Positions 9,028 to 18,671 of a stretch of 64,000 nt of DNA are shown piece after piece. The DNA is taken from assembly GCA_016296775.1 (NCBI GenBank), contig JAEDIE010000002.1, forward strand, positions 15,364-79,363. The letters are read 5' to 3'. Source of the DNA: Bacilli bacterium (GTDB taxonomy: Bacteria; Bacillota_I; Bacilli_A; RFN20; CAG-826). Position 1 is the first letter of the stretch; every line of letters starts with the position of its first letter. The position numbers and the translations under genes were made by a program. The notes below the pieces were generated by a model that had not been told where the DNA came from, did not search any database, and saw only the letters and a list, made by a program, of their open reading frames with translations.

Positions 9028-9819
9028 ATGATTTTTGATACACATATTCATCTTAATGATGAAAAATATAACGATCTAAATTTAGTAATAAACGAAGCAA
9101 AAGAATTAGGAGTAAATGCCTTTTTATGTATAGGATACGATTTAAAAAGTAGCAAAAAAGCTATTGAAATCGCAACCCTTTTTGATAATGTTTTTGCTAG
9201 TGTTGGAATTATTCCTACAGAGAATAAACAATATAATGACGAATCAATAAATGAATTAAGAAATTTAGCCAAATCAAGTTCAAAAGTTAAAGCAATTGGA
9301 GAAATTGGTTTAGATTATTATTGGGAAAAAGAAGATAATATTAAAGAAAAACAAAAGAAAATGTTTATTGAACAAATTAATTTAGCTAATGAATTGGATC
9401 TTCCGGTTTCGATACATGCTAGAGATTCTTTAAATGATACATTAAATATTTTAAAAGAACATAAAGTTAATAAGGCTGGCATTATGCATTGTTATTCTGG
9501 TTCTTTAGAATTGGCAAAAGAATTTATTAAATTAGGTTATTATATTGCTTTTGGCGGAGTTCTAACCTTCAAAAATTCAAGAGTAACTAAAGAAGTAATA
9601 TTAAATATTCCTTTAGAGAGAATTGTTTTTGAAACAGATGCTCCTTATTTAAGTCCTTCACCATTTAGAGGACAAATAAATTTACCAAAATACATAGTAA
9701 ATACCGTGAATTTTGCCAGTGATTTGTTAAATATTGATGAAAAAGAACTTGAGAAAATTGTTTTTAATAATTCTTTAAATATTTTACACGTGGAAAATTA
9801 TGAAGGTAAACTTAGATAA
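9028..9819 (+). CDS. tatD: TatD-family metal-dependent hydrolase (deoxyribonuclease)
   Basis: The protein starts MIFDTHIHLNDEKY and has the TatD/YcfH metal ligands HIH near the N-terminus, E in IGEIGLDYYW, H in SIHARDS, H in MHCYSG and D in ETDAPYLSPSPFRG. The family hydrolyses phosphodiesters and acts as 3'-5' exonuclease or in D-aminoacyl turnover. An in-frame GTG exists 15 bases upstream inside mnmE, but the ATG at 9028 gives the usual N-terminus. It overlaps rnmV by 20 bases, as part of the tatD-rnmV-rsmA block. Confidence 0.93.
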   Translation: MIFDTHIHLNDEKYNDLNLVINEAKELGVNAFLCIGYDLKSSKKAIEIATLFDNVFASVGIIPTENKQYNDESINELRNLAKSSSKVKAIGEIGLDYYWEKEDNIKEKQKKMFIEQINLANELDLPVSIHARDSLNDTLNILKEHKVNKAGIMHCYSGSLELAKEFIKLGYYIAFGGVLTFKNSRVTKEVILNIPLERIVFETDAPYLSPSPFRGQINLPKYIVNTVNFASDLLNIDEKELEKIVFNNSLNILHVENYEGKLR

Positions 9820-10348
9820 TTCAATTATTGTTGTAGAGGGTACTTCAGATAAAAATTATTTATCTTCTTTTGTTGACTCTTCTTTTTATATTGTAAATGG
9901 ATCAGCTATCTCTAGTAAAGATATAGAATTTTTAAAATTAGCATCAAAAAATAAAAATATTATTATATTAACAGATCCTGATTTTCCTGGACTTCAAATT
10001 AGAAATAAAATAAATTCAGAAATTGAAGGATGTTATAATGCTTTTGTAAAAAAAGAATTATCTATAAAACACAATAAAGTTGGGGTTGCTGAATGTGATA
10101 AACAAGAAGTAATAAGAGCTCTAGAAAATATTAAAGTTTTTAAAAAAAGCAAGGAAAACACTATATTTTTAAAAGATTTGTTTGATTTAGGACTATCTGG
10201 AAAAGAATATAGCAAAATATTAAGAGATAAAATTTCAGATTATTTAAATATTGGATATTGCAACACTAAACAACTGTTATTTAGAATAAATTGTTTAGGT
10301 ATAACTAAAGATCAATTAAAGGAGGTAATTAAACATGTTGGATACTAA
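9800..10348 (+). CDS. rnmV: Ribonuclease M5 (5S rRNA maturation)
   Basis: 182 residues. A Toprim domain opens the protein: IIVVEGTSDKNYL supplies the catalytic Glu, and LTDPDFPGLQIR supplies the DxD-like acidic pair. It processes 5S rRNA precursors with L18 in low-GC Gram-positives. It shares 20 bases with tatD and 14 bases with rsmA, so the three are tightly coupled, an arrangement conserved in Bacillota. Confidence 0.92.
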   Translation: MKVNLDNSIIVVEGTSDKNYLSSFVDSSFYIVNGSAISSKDIEFLKLASKNKNIIILTDPDFPGLQIRNKINSEIEGCYNAFVKKELSIKHNKVGVAECDKQEVIRALENIKVFKKSKENTIFLKDLFDLGLSGKEYSKILRDKISDYLNIGYCNTKQLLFRINCLGITKDQLKEVIKHVGY

Positions 10349-11156
10349 AGAAATTATAGAATTCTTTAATCTTGAACAATCACATGCAAAAAAAGAATTA
10401 GGTCAAAACTTTTTAATTAACAAAAAAGTATGTGAAAACATAGTTTCATTACTTACTATTAATGATAATGAAAAAGTATTAGAGATTGGTCCAGGCTTAG
10501 GCGCTTTAACAGATATATTGGTTAAAAAAGAAATTGATTTAACTTGTGTCGAATATGATGCAAAGTTTGTTAATTATTTAAATTTAGGATATGGAAATTA
10601 TCCTAATATTAAAATAGTCAAAAACAACATTATTAAAGAAAAAGAAGTGGGATTTGATAGGGTTATTGGTAATTTGCCTTATTATATGACTACCGATATT
10701 ATTTCATATATAACTATAAAAGATACTAATTTAAAACAATGTGTTTTCATGGTTCAAAAAGAATGTTTCTTTAGAATCACTAGTTTAAGTGGAAAAGATT
10801 TTAATGGTATTAATGTGTATTTACACTATATGTTTGATATTCATAATTGTTTTGAAGTTAAGAAAAACAATTTCTTTCCTGTTCCTAGTGTAGATTCGCT
10901 AGTATTTGAATTAAATAAAAAAGAATCATCTTCTTTAGAATATGGTTTGAAATTATTTAAAGTAGCAAATTGTTTATTTATTAATAGAAGAAAAACTATT
11001 TTAAATAATTTAAATATGATAGTAAAAAATAAAGAAAACACTGCTAAAATAATTGGTGATTGTAACTTAAAAGAAAATTTAAGAGCTGAGCAATTAACAT
11101 TAGAAGATTTTAAAAACGTTACTAATGTTCTAATTAGAGATGGTTATATAAAGTGA
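10335..11156 (+). CDS. rsmA: 16S rRNA dimethyladenosine transferase RsmA/KsgA
   Basis: 273 residues. It dimethylates A1518 and A1519 of 16S rRNA. The N-terminus KKELGQNFLIN is typical. SAM-binding motif I is LEIGPGLGAL and catalytic motif IV is GNLPYYMTT. The C-terminal domain has FFPVPSVDSLV. It ends in TGA. A GGAGG Shine-Dalgarno (10320-10324) lies within the 3' end of rnmV. Confidence 0.96.
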   Translation: MLDTKEIIEFFNLEQSHAKKELGQNFLINKKVCENIVSLLTINDNEKVLEIGPGLGALTDILVKKEIDLTCVEYDAKFVNYLNLGYGNYPNIKIVKNNIIKEKEVGFDRVIGNLPYYMTTDIISYITIKDTNLKQCVFMVQKECFFRITSLSGKDFNGINVYLHYMFDIHNCFEVKKNNFFPVPSVDSLVFELNKKESSSLEYGLKLFKVANCLFINRRKTILNNLNMIVKNKENTAKIIGDCNLKENLRAEQLTLEDFKNVTNVLIRDGYIK

Positions 11157-11166
11157 GGTATTTAAA

Positions 11167-12015
11167 ATGGTAGAAAAAGCATATGCAAAAATTAATCTTT
11201 CCTTAGATGTTTTGTCTAATCGTGATGATGGATATCATAATTTAGAAACTATCATGTTACCTCTTGAACTACATGATACATTAGATATTTCGGTCTTAAA
11301 AAATTCTACAGATGACTTTGTTACTTGTGATGATTTTAATCTTCAAATTGGAAAGTATAATTTGTGTCATAAATTAATCGAATGTGCTAGGAAAAAGTGG
11401 GGATTTACTGAGCATTTTAGAATTCATATTCATAAAAATATTTTCCTTCAAGCAGGTTTAGGTGGGGGTAGTGCTGATGCAGCTGCTACTTTAAGAGGTA
11501 TTTTAAAATTATTAAAGATAAATGCTACAAGAGAAGAATTAATTGAATTGGCTTCTTCTATTGGATCAGATGTTCCTTGGGCAATTGAAAATAAGCCTTG
11601 TGTTGTAAAATACAAAGGTGAAATTTTAGAACCTTTTGATTTTAATAAAAAAGGATATGTTATATTGGTTAAACCAGAGAGTGGATTATCTACTCAAGAA
11701 ATATTTACTAAATTAAATGAACAGGGATATACACCTAATTTAGGAATAAATGAGATAAAAGAAGCATTAGAAAACGATGATATCGAATACTTAAAAAATA
11801 ATGTATTTAATTTATTAGAAACACCTGCCATTTCCACTCTTCCTGAAATTCAAGATATTAAAAACATGCTTAAAGAAGATGGGTTTGATGTTGTGTTAAT
11901 GAGTGGAGCAGGTAGTACAGTTTTCGCATTAACAAGAGACTTTATATTAGCTAAAAAATCTTTAAATAAATATGAAAAAAAAGGATATCAAGTTGAATTA
12001 ACTAAATTTCATTAA
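11167..12015 (+). CDS. ispE: 4-diphosphocytidyl-2-C-methyl-D-erythritol kinase
   Basis: 282 residues, a GHMP kinase that phosphorylates CDP-methylerythritol in the MEP isoprenoid pathway. It has AYAKINLSLDV at the start, the ATP-binding loop AGLGGGSADAA at about residues 97-107 and the C-terminal SGAGSTVFAL. Its presence implies MEP-pathway isoprenoid synthesis rather than mevalonate. It follows rsmA by 10 bases and is closed by a strong terminator. Confidence 0.95.
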   Translation: MVEKAYAKINLSLDVLSNRDDGYHNLETIMLPLELHDTLDISVLKNSTDDFVTCDDFNLQIGKYNLCHKLIECARKKWGFTEHFRIHIHKNIFLQAGLGGGSADAAATLRGILKLLKINATREELIELASSIGSDVPWAIENKPCVVKYKGEILEPFDFNKKGYVILVKPESGLSTQEIFTKLNEQGYTPNLGINEIKEALENDDIEYLKNNVFNLLETPAISTLPEIQDIKNMLKEDGFDVVLMSGAGSTVFALTRDFILAKKSLNKYEKKGYQVELTKFH

Positions 12016-12035
12016 CAAAGATTAGTCTTAAAATT

Positions 12036-12063
12036 AAGAGTTAACAAAAAGTTAACTCTTTTT
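12036..12063 (+). terminator. Intrinsic terminator after ispE
   Basis: AAGAGTTAAC (12036-12045), A5 loop and GTTAACTCTT (12051-12060) form a perfect 10-bp stem that runs into a T-run. It ends the operon that starts at rpmH. Confidence 0.85.
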
Positions 12064-12067
12064 AAAT

Positions 12068-12098
12068 GAAAAAACCTAAAGAAGGTTTCTTCTCTAGG
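12068..12098 (-). terminator. Intrinsic terminator of ppdK
   Basis: CCTAAAGAAG and CTTCTCTAGG (12075-12084 and 12089-12098) pair with one mismatch around GTTT. On the minus strand the stem is followed by six Us, correct for a terminator of the leftward ppdK gene. It sits back to back with the ispE terminator. Confidence 0.75.
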
Positions 12099-12122
12099 TC
12101 AAGGTTACTATTTAGTTATTAA

Positions 12123-14780
12123 CTATTTAGCTTTTCTTTTTAATAAGATTTCAGCTTGAGCAGCAGCTAATCTAGCGATTGGGACTCTGAATGGTGAACA
12201 TGAAACATAATCAAGTCCAACTTCATTGAAGAATTGAATTGATTCTGGATCGCCGCCGTGTTCACCACAAACTCCACAAAGGAGTTCTGGTCTTGTTGTA
12301 CGGCCATCTTTAACTGCCATCTTAATTAATTTACCGACACCTTTTTGATCGACGTGTTGGAATGGATCTTCTTCAAAGATCTTGTTGTCATAGTATGAAC
12401 CTAAGAACTTAGAAGCATCATCACGAGAGAATCCAAATGTCATTTGGGTTAAGTCGTTTGTACCAAAGCTGTAGAATTCGGCTTCTTTAGCAATTTCACC
12501 ACTTAATAAAGCAGCTCTTGGAATTTCGATCATTGTACCGACATGGTATTTCATATTAACACCATTTTCAGCGATTACTTTATCAGCTTCAGCTGTAATG
12601 ATAGCTTTAACAAACTTAAATTCTTTTAAGTCTAATGTTAATGGAATCATAATTTCTGGTTCGATGTCTTTGCCAGTATCTTTGCTTGCTTTGATAGCAG
12701 CTTCGATAATAGCTCTTGTTTGCATTCTACCGATTTCTGGATAGGTAACATCAAGTCTACATCCTCTATGTCCCATCATTGGGTTGAATTCGTGTAAGTA
12801 TTCGATTCTATCTTTAATTTCTTTGACTGATTTATTTAATGATTTTGCTAATTCTTCAATCTTATCTTCTTCTTGTGGAAGGAATTCGTGAAGAGGTGGG
12901 TCAAGTAAACGAACATTAACATTGATGTGTTTAAGATCTTTCATGGACATATATAATCCATAGAAGTCATCTCTTTGATATGGAAGTAATTCTGCTAAAG
13001 CTTCTTCTCTTTGTTCAAGAGTGTCAGCAAGAATCATTCTTCTCATGTGGAAGATTCTGTCTTTATTGAAGAACATATGTTCTGTTCTACATAAACCAAT
13101 ACCATCAGCACCAAATTCAGCAGCTTGAATAGCATCTTTTGGAGTATCAGCATTAGTTCTGATTGATAATCTTCTATATTTATCAGCTAATTTCATCATT
13201 CTTCCGAAATTACCTGCTTTTGTATCTGCTGGAACAAGTTTCATACTTCCTTCGTAGACGCTTCCGGTGGAACCATCAAGTGAAAGTGTATCGCCTTTTC
13301 CATAGACTTTGCCATTGATTGTAACTGTTTCTTTTTCTTCGTTAACAATAGCAGCACTACAACCTGTGATACAGCATTTACCCATACCACGAGCAACGAC
13401 TGCGGCGTGTGATGTCATACCACCACGCATTGTTAAGATACCTTCACTAGCGACCATACCTTCAATATCTTCTGGAGATGTTTCGGCTCTAACAAGAATA
13501 ACTTTTTCGCCTTTTGAATGTCTTTCTTCAGCATCTTTAGCATTGAAGCTTAAATGTCCAACACCTGCACCTGGAGAAGCTGGGTTACCAACTCCAATAG
13601 GAGTAGCTTTCTTTAATTCTTTTGTATCGAATGTTGGGTGGAGTAAACTATCTAATAATTTTGGTTCAACTCTTAAGACTGCTTCGTCTTCAGTAATTTT
13701 GCCTTCATCTAATAAATCTAAAGCAATTTGTAAAGCAGCAGCAGCTGTTCTCTTACCGTTTCTTGTTTGTAAGAAGAATAATTTTCCGTTTTCGACGGTA
13801 TATTCCATATCTTGCATATCTTTGTAATGCTCTTCCATAGCTTTAATGGTTCTTTCAAATTGAGCATAGACATCTGGCATTTGATCTTTTAAGTAATCGA
13901 TATGGAATGGAGTTCTAATACCTGCAACAACGTCTTCACCTTGAGCTTGTGGAAGGTATTCAGCATAAACTTGTTTTGCACCAGTTGATGGATCTCTTGA
14001 GAAGGCAACACCAGTACCTGAATTTTCGTTTAAGTTTCCGAAAACCATTGATTGAACGTTAACAGCTGTTCCCCATTCATAAGGAATGGAGTTCATTTTT
14101 CTATAAACGTTGGCTCTTGGATTATCCCATGATCTGAAAACTGCTGTAACAGCTTCATGTAATTGATCATAAGCATTTGTTGGGAATTCTTCGCCAAATG
14201 TTTCTTTATAGTATGCTTTATAATCGCTAACTAATACTTTTAATTGTTCACATGTAACTTCTGTATCAAGTTTGTATCCATTATCTTCTTTAATTTTTTC
14301 AAGCATAGCATCCATGTTTGTTCTTGGATGACCTTTAGCAATATTTGTGAACATTAAGATAAATCTACGATATGAATCGTAAGCAAATCTTTCATTACCG
14401 CTTAATTCAGCTAATTTTTTAACTGTAACATCATTTAAACCAAGGTTAAGGATTGTATCCATCATACCTGGCATTGAGACTCTAGCACCACTACGAACGG
14501 AGACAAGAAGAGGCATTTTTTCTGGATCAGCTCCACCAAATGTTTTTCCTGTTTGTTCTTCAACTGCTCTAATTCCAGCATCGATTTGAGCAATGAGTTC
14601 TTCTGGCATCATTTTGCCACTATCATAATAAAGAGTGCATGCTTCTGTTGAAACTGTAAATCCTTGTGGAATTGGGACACCAATGTGTGTCATTTCGGCA
14701 AGTCCAGCACCCTTTCCTCCAAGAAGCTCTTTTCCTAATCCATAAGCTTCATTAAAGAGGTAAACATATTTTTTTGACAT
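12123..14780 (-). CDS. ppdK: Pyruvate, phosphate dikinase
   Basis: About 885 residues. It interconverts pyruvate, ATP and phosphate with phosphoenolpyruvate, AMP and PPi. The N-terminal nucleotide-binding domain has LLGGKGAGLAEMT. The swivelling domain has the phospho-His motif GGMTSHAAVVARGMGKCCI, and the C-terminal PEP domain ends with CGVCGEHGGDP, whose Cys is catalytic. I start at the ATG at 14780 (MSKKYVYLFNEAYG) because GGAGG lies 8 bases upstream; an ATG ten codons earlier would place that Shine-Dalgarno inside the gene. Codon use looks highly adapted, as for an abundant glycolytic enzyme. Confidence 0.97.
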   Translation of the reverse strand: MSKKYVYLFNEAYGLGKELLGGKGAGLAEMTHIGVPIPQGFTVSTEACTLYYDSGKMMPEELIAQIDAGIRAVEEQTGKTFGGADPEKMPLLVSVRSGARVSMPGMMDTILNLGLNDVTVKKLAELSGNERFAYDSYRRFILMFTNIAKGHPRTNMDAMLEKIKEDNGYKLDTEVTCEQLKVLVSDYKAYYKETFGEEFPTNAYDQLHEAVTAVFRSWDNPRANVYRKMNSIPYEWGTAVNVQSMVFGNLNENSGTGVAFSRDPSTGAKQVYAEYLPQAQGEDVVAGIRTPFHIDYLKDQMPDVYAQFERTIKAMEEHYKDMQDMEYTVENGKLFFLQTRNGKRTAAAALQIALDLLDEGKITEDEAVLRVEPKLLDSLLHPTFDTKELKKATPIGVGNPASPGAGVGHLSFNAKDAEERHSKGEKVILVRAETSPEDIEGMVASEGILTMRGGMTSHAAVVARGMGKCCITGCSAAIVNEEKETVTINGKVYGKGDTLSLDGSTGSVYEGSMKLVPADTKAGNFGRMMKLADKYRRLSIRTNADTPKDAIQAAEFGADGIGLCRTEHMFFNKDRIFHMRRMILADTLEQREEALAELLPYQRDDFYGLYMSMKDLKHINVNVRLLDPPLHEFLPQEEDKIEELAKSLNKSVKEIKDRIEYLHEFNPMMGHRGCRLDVTYPEIGRMQTRAIIEAAIKASKDTGKDIEPEIMIPLTLDLKEFKFVKAIITAEADKVIAENGVNMKYHVGTMIEIPRAALLSGEIAKEAEFYSFGTNDLTQMTFGFSRDDASKFLGSYYDNKIFEEDPFQHVDQKGVGKLIKMAVKDGRTTRPELLCGVCGEHGGDPESIQFFNEVGLDYVSCSPFRVPIARLAAAQAEILLKRKAK

Positions 14781-14949
14781 TTCTTTTCCTCCAAAAATAA
14801 ATGTAGTCAAATAACCACGATGTTAGTATATCATTTTATATCTTTGATATAAATAAAAAAATACGTGTAAAAGTTATATTTTTAAATCCAAATAATTGCT
14901 ATATGAACTCATATTTATCTTGAAAATATATGCAAAATATTTGTTTATT

Positions 14950-14987
14950 TTGTGTTTTATTTTTTTTAATTTTATAATATAAATATG
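14950..14987 (+). promoter_or_regulatory. Promoter and probable leaderless start of the FGGY kinase
   Basis: -35 TTGTGT (14950-14955), 17-bp spacer, -10 TATAAT (14973-14978). The kinase ATG begins at 14985, six bases after the -10, exactly where transcription would start. No Shine-Dalgarno exists in this space, so the mRNA is probably leaderless. Confidence 0.55.
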
Positions 14988-16556
14988 TATAAAGATCCAG
15001 TTATTGCAATAGATTTTGGAACACAAAGTGTTAGAGCATCGATAATAAATGATAAAGGTGAATTCCTTGCGTTTGAAAAGGTTGCTTATGAACAACCTTA
15101 TTTTTCAGTTAAACCTGGATATTGTGAACAAGATCCAAATTTCTACTATGAATGTATGTGTAAAGCTACAAAAGCTTTAGTAGAAAAGAATAAGGATTTA
15201 GTAGAGAAATGTAAATATTTTTCGATTACTTCATTTAGAGATACTGCTGCTTATTTAGATGAAAATTACAAGGTCGTTAGGCCTTCTATTATTTGGTTAG
15301 ATCAAAGACAAGCTAGATTAGACGAAAAAATGCCTTTCTTATATTCTTTAATTTTTGGTGTTATTGGAATGACTCAAACAGTCTTGTTTAATAGGAAAAG
15401 AACTCCAGCTCATTGGATTAAAGAAAACGAAAAAGAAAATCGGGAAAAGATTAAATATTATGTTCCTTTAACATCATATTTTAATTATAGATTAATTGGT
15501 GTTTTAGGCGATGGATCTTCAAATATGATAGGTCATTTTCCTATTAATTTCAGAAAAGGGGAATGGTACAAATCAGATAAACATATAAAAGGTTGTATGT
15601 TTGGAATACCTTTAAAAAAATTACCAAAAATATTTAAAACTGGTGAAGTGATTGGCGAAATTACTCCATTAGGACATATGGAATCTGGGTTACCTGTAGG
15701 ATTAAAATTTATTACTACAGGAAATGATAAGAGTTGTGAAGCTTTAGGAAGCGGAGCAATTAGTTCAGATTTTGCTCATATTAGTTATGGAACAGCTAGT
15801 TCAATTGCTGTTACAAAACAAAAATATTTTGAACCTGAAAAATTCTTACCAGCGTATACTTGTTGTTACAAGGGATGGTTTACAGGTGAAACGCAAGTAT
15901 ATAGAGGATATTGGATGTTAACTTGGTTTACAAAAGAATTTGCTAAAAACGAAACAATGGAAGCAACCCTAGAAAGAATAGCTCCAGAAGAACTTTTGAA
16001 TAAAAAACTTAGTGAAATCCCACCTGGAAGTGATGGTTTAATTCTTCAACCATATTGGGGACCATCATTAAGCAAACCATTAGCTAAAGGTGCTATTATT
16101 GGATTCTTTGATGTTCATACAAAGTATCATATTTATAAAGCAATAATTGAAGGTATTGCTTATGAATTAAAAAACGGATTAATTGGAATTCAAAAGAAAG
16201 TTCATAAAAAAGTTAAATATCTTACTATTAGTGGAGGCGGAAGTAAGAGTGATGCTATTTGCCAAATAACATCTGATATATTTAACCTTCCAGTAATTAA
16301 AACTAACACATATGAAACAAGTTCGTTAGGATGTGCTATGGCTCAATATTTAGCTTTAGGAAGATACACTTCTTTAGAAGAACTTAAAGATAATATGGTT
16401 AAAGAGAAAATTGTATTTAAACCTAATAAAGAAGCAAGTAAAAAATATGAATATTTGTTTGAAAAAGTTTATACAAATATATATCCAAATTTAAAGAAAG
16501 AATATAAAAAATTAACTGAATATCTTCAAGAAAATAATGAAGGAATAATTAAATAA
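14985..16556 (+). CDS. FGGY-family carbohydrate kinase (xylulokinase-like)
   Basis: 523 residues, normal for the FGGY family, which phosphorylates pentoses, glycerol or related sugars with ATP. It starts with the phosphate-1 loop AIDFGTQSVRASI, has WLDQRQ, GNDKSCEALGSG and the C-terminal SGGGSKSDAICQITSDIF (FGGY_C, adenosine region). I cannot assign the substrate: COG1070-like members include xylulo-, fucu- and unknown kinases. It stands alone between two genes on the opposite strand and ends at a bidirectional terminator. Confidence 0.85.
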   Translation: MYKDPVIAIDFGTQSVRASIINDKGEFLAFEKVAYEQPYFSVKPGYCEQDPNFYYECMCKATKALVEKNKDLVEKCKYFSITSFRDTAAYLDENYKVVRPSIIWLDQRQARLDEKMPFLYSLIFGVIGMTQTVLFNRKRTPAHWIKENEKENREKIKYYVPLTSYFNYRLIGVLGDGSSNMIGHFPINFRKGEWYKSDKHIKGCMFGIPLKKLPKIFKTGEVIGEITPLGHMESGLPVGLKFITTGNDKSCEALGSGAISSDFAHISYGTASSIAVTKQKYFEPEKFLPAYTCCYKGWFTGETQVYRGYWMLTWFTKEFAKNETMEATLERIAPEELLNKKLSEIPPGSDGLILQPYWGPSLSKPLAKGAIIGFFDVHTKYHIYKAIIEGIAYELKNGLIGIQKKVHKKVKYLTISGGGSKSDAICQITSDIFNLPVIKTNTYETSSLGCAMAQYLALGRYTSLEELKDNMVKEKIVFKPNKEASKKYEYLFEKVYTNIYPNLKKEYKKLTEYLQENNEGIIK

Positions 16557-16558
16557 TA

Positions 16559-16586
16559 AAAAGGTTCATCAAACGATGAACCTTTT
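16559..16586. terminator. Bidirectional terminator between the FGGY kinase and the ABC exporter
   Basis: AAAAGGTTCATC, loop AAAC, GATGAACCTTTT: a perfect 12-bp stem flanked by A-rich and T-rich sides, placed between convergent genes, so it can work in both directions. Confidence 0.85.
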
Positions 16587-16612
16587 AAAAACCCTATGTT
16601 TTCCTTACTATT

Positions 16613-18670
16613 TTAACTTTCAAGTACGTCATTTTCTTGCTCTTTCATTGGATTAACACCACTAAATTGAGCATTATATAAGTCAGCATAGAAGCCTTTC
16701 TTTTCTAATAATTCTTTATGAGTACCGGTTTCTACAATATGTCCTTTTTTCATAACAATAATTAATTTAGCATTTTTAATTGTTGATAATCTATGGGCAA
16801 TAACGAAACTTGTTTTGTTTTTCATAATTCTATCTAAAGCATCTTGAATTTGAGATTCAGTTCTTGTATCAACAGAACTTGTTGCTTCATCAAGAATTAA
16901 AATTTTAGGTTTAGAAATAATAGCTCTAGCAATTGTTAATAATTGTCTTTGGCCTTGGGAAATATTATTTCCGTCTTCATTTAATACATAATTAAATTGA
17001 CCAGGCAATGTTTCAATAAAATGATAAATATGAGCTTCTTTACAAGCTTTAATTATCTCTTCATCTGTAGCGTTTTGATCACCAAATAATAAGTTATCTT
17101 TAATAGTTCCTTTGAATAACCATGTATCTTGAAGAACCATACCAATTGAACCTCTTAAGGTGTCCATTGCATAAGAAGTTGTAGGTAAATCATCTAATAA
17201 TATGTTTCCGCTATTTAATTCGTAGAATCTCATAATTAAGTTAACCATTGTTGTTTTTCCAGCTCCAGTTGGTCCAACAATAGCAACCATATCACCAGTA
17301 TTAATTTTTAAATTAAAATCATCTATTAAAGGTTTATTTTTTACATATCTAAATGAAACATCTTTAAATTCAAATTTTCCTTTAATCACTTCTTCATTAG
17401 TTTCAACTTTTTGTTTCTTAAATTCGGTGTATCTATATTCACCAACTTTATCAAAAACATATGTATTTCCTACATGTTTTAATGTTTTGTCTTCAAATTC
17501 GATAGATGTAGAATAATTACCTTTACAGTGAGTATTGAAGGTAATTGAGCTTCCTACTTTAAATTCATTTGGATAGGTTGGTTTTTCGACAATTTTAATT
17601 GTTTTACTATTAACAAATTTGTTATCAAAATAATGACCATCCTTAACAGTTTCTTCTTGATCTAATAATTCATAAATTCTTTCACCACTTGCAACTACAG
17701 ATTGAATAACATTGAATATTTGTCCAATTTGTTGGAATGGTCTACTAAACATATTTAAGAATAAGAAGAAAGTTAACATTGAGACTGGATCATTAAGTAA
17801 TCCACCAACAACAGCAATAGCAACATAAGCTACGTTATTAATAAAGATGGTTGATGGGAAAATAAATCCAGATAAGAATTGTGAGAAATAATCGGCTTTA
17901 GCAAGTACTTTATTCTTGTTTTCAAATTGATGAATTGTATCTTCTTCTTTATTAAATAATTTAATTATTTGATAGCCAGCATAACTTTCTTCAATTTGTC
18001 CATTTAATACACCAAGTTGCTTTCTATAATTAGAGAATTGTTTTCCACTAAATTTAGAAATTCCTAAAACTAATAATAATGTAAATGGTAATGAGCAAAG
18101 AGCAACGAGTGCAAGTTGCCATTTAACAACAAGCATTGCTATTACTGTTCCTATAAATAAGGTAACGCTAACAAATATTTGTGTGATAATTTGAGTTAAA
18201 TTTCTTGAAATATTATCTACATCGTTGGTTCCAATAGATAATGTGTCTCCATAAGGTGTTTTATCAAAATAAGAAAGAGGAAGTGTTGAAAGTTTTCTCT
18301 GTACTTTTTCTCTCATTTTGTAGGCGTATCTAGCACTAATTCCTGTAGCTAAATATTGAGAAGCAAATTGACATAATGCTCCAGCAATATAGAAAAGAAG
18401 TAATGTTCCAAAACTACTTAAGAAGACATCCCATTGAACTTTAATAGAGGCTGTTTGCATATCAACAGTAAGAATATTATTTGAACTAATATCCATAATT
18501 GTTTTCATGAATACAGCTCCAAGAATACTTAATACTGCACTAATCATTGAGAATATAACAACAACAATAATAAGCACTTTTTCGTCTTTAAAATCTATAA
18601 TCATTCTTTTTAAAGACTTTTTAAAATTCTTTGGTTTTGATTTTGCTTGTCTATTTCCATGTGGTGGCAT
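16613..18670 (-). CDS. ABC exporter subunit with canonical ATPase site and an inserted domain
   Basis: 685 residues, one half of a type IV ABC exporter (six TM helices then nucleotide-binding domain). Walker A is GPTGAGKTT, the signature is NISQGQRQ and Walker B LILDEATS carries the catalytic Glu. Between RIYELLDQEETV and FEFKDVSFRYV about 75 extra residues replace the usual short linker and look like a small beta-rich domain. The partner gene starts one base away; together they form a heterodimer of the BmrCD/TM287-288 kind, probably for drug or lipid export. TetR-controlled. Confidence 0.9.
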   Translation of the reverse strand: MPPHGNRQAKSKPKNFKKSLKRMIIDFKDEKVLIIVVVIFSMISAVLSILGAVFMKTIMDISSNNILTVDMQTASIKVQWDVFLSSFGTLLLFYIAGALCQFASQYLATGISARYAYKMREKVQRKLSTLPLSYFDKTPYGDTLSIGTNDVDNISRNLTQIITQIFVSVTLFIGTVIAMLVVKWQLALVALCSLPFTLLLVLGISKFSGKQFSNYRKQLGVLNGQIEESYAGYQIIKLFNKEEDTIHQFENKNKVLAKADYFSQFLSGFIFPSTIFINNVAYVAIAVVGGLLNDPVSMLTFFLFLNMFSRPFQQIGQIFNVIQSVVASGERIYELLDQEETVKDGHYFDNKFVNSKTIKIVEKPTYPNEFKVGSSITFNTHCKGNYSTSIEFEDKTLKHVGNTYVFDKVGEYRYTEFKKQKVETNEEVIKGKFEFKDVSFRYVKNKPLIDDFNLKINTGDMVAIVGPTGAGKTTMVNLIMRFYELNSGNILLDDLPTTSYAMDTLRGSIGMVLQDTWLFKGTIKDNLLFGDQNATDEEIIKACKEAHIYHFIETLPGQFNYVLNEDGNNISQGQRQLLTIARAIISKPKILILDEATSSVDTRTESQIQDALDRIMKNKTSFVIAHRLSTIKNAKLIIVMKKGHIVETGTHKELLEKKGFYADLYNAQFSGVNPMKEQENDVLES

Positions 18671-18671
18671 A

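Noticed and set aside
4732..11156. Mycoplasma-type genetic code (UGA as Trp)
   Set aside because: rpmH and rsmA end at UGA exactly where their families end, and conserved Trp residues are encoded by UGG.
13309..13827. 172-codon plus-strand ORF inside ppdK
   Set aside because: It is the antisense of highly adapted ppdK codons and has no Shine-Dalgarno or family match.
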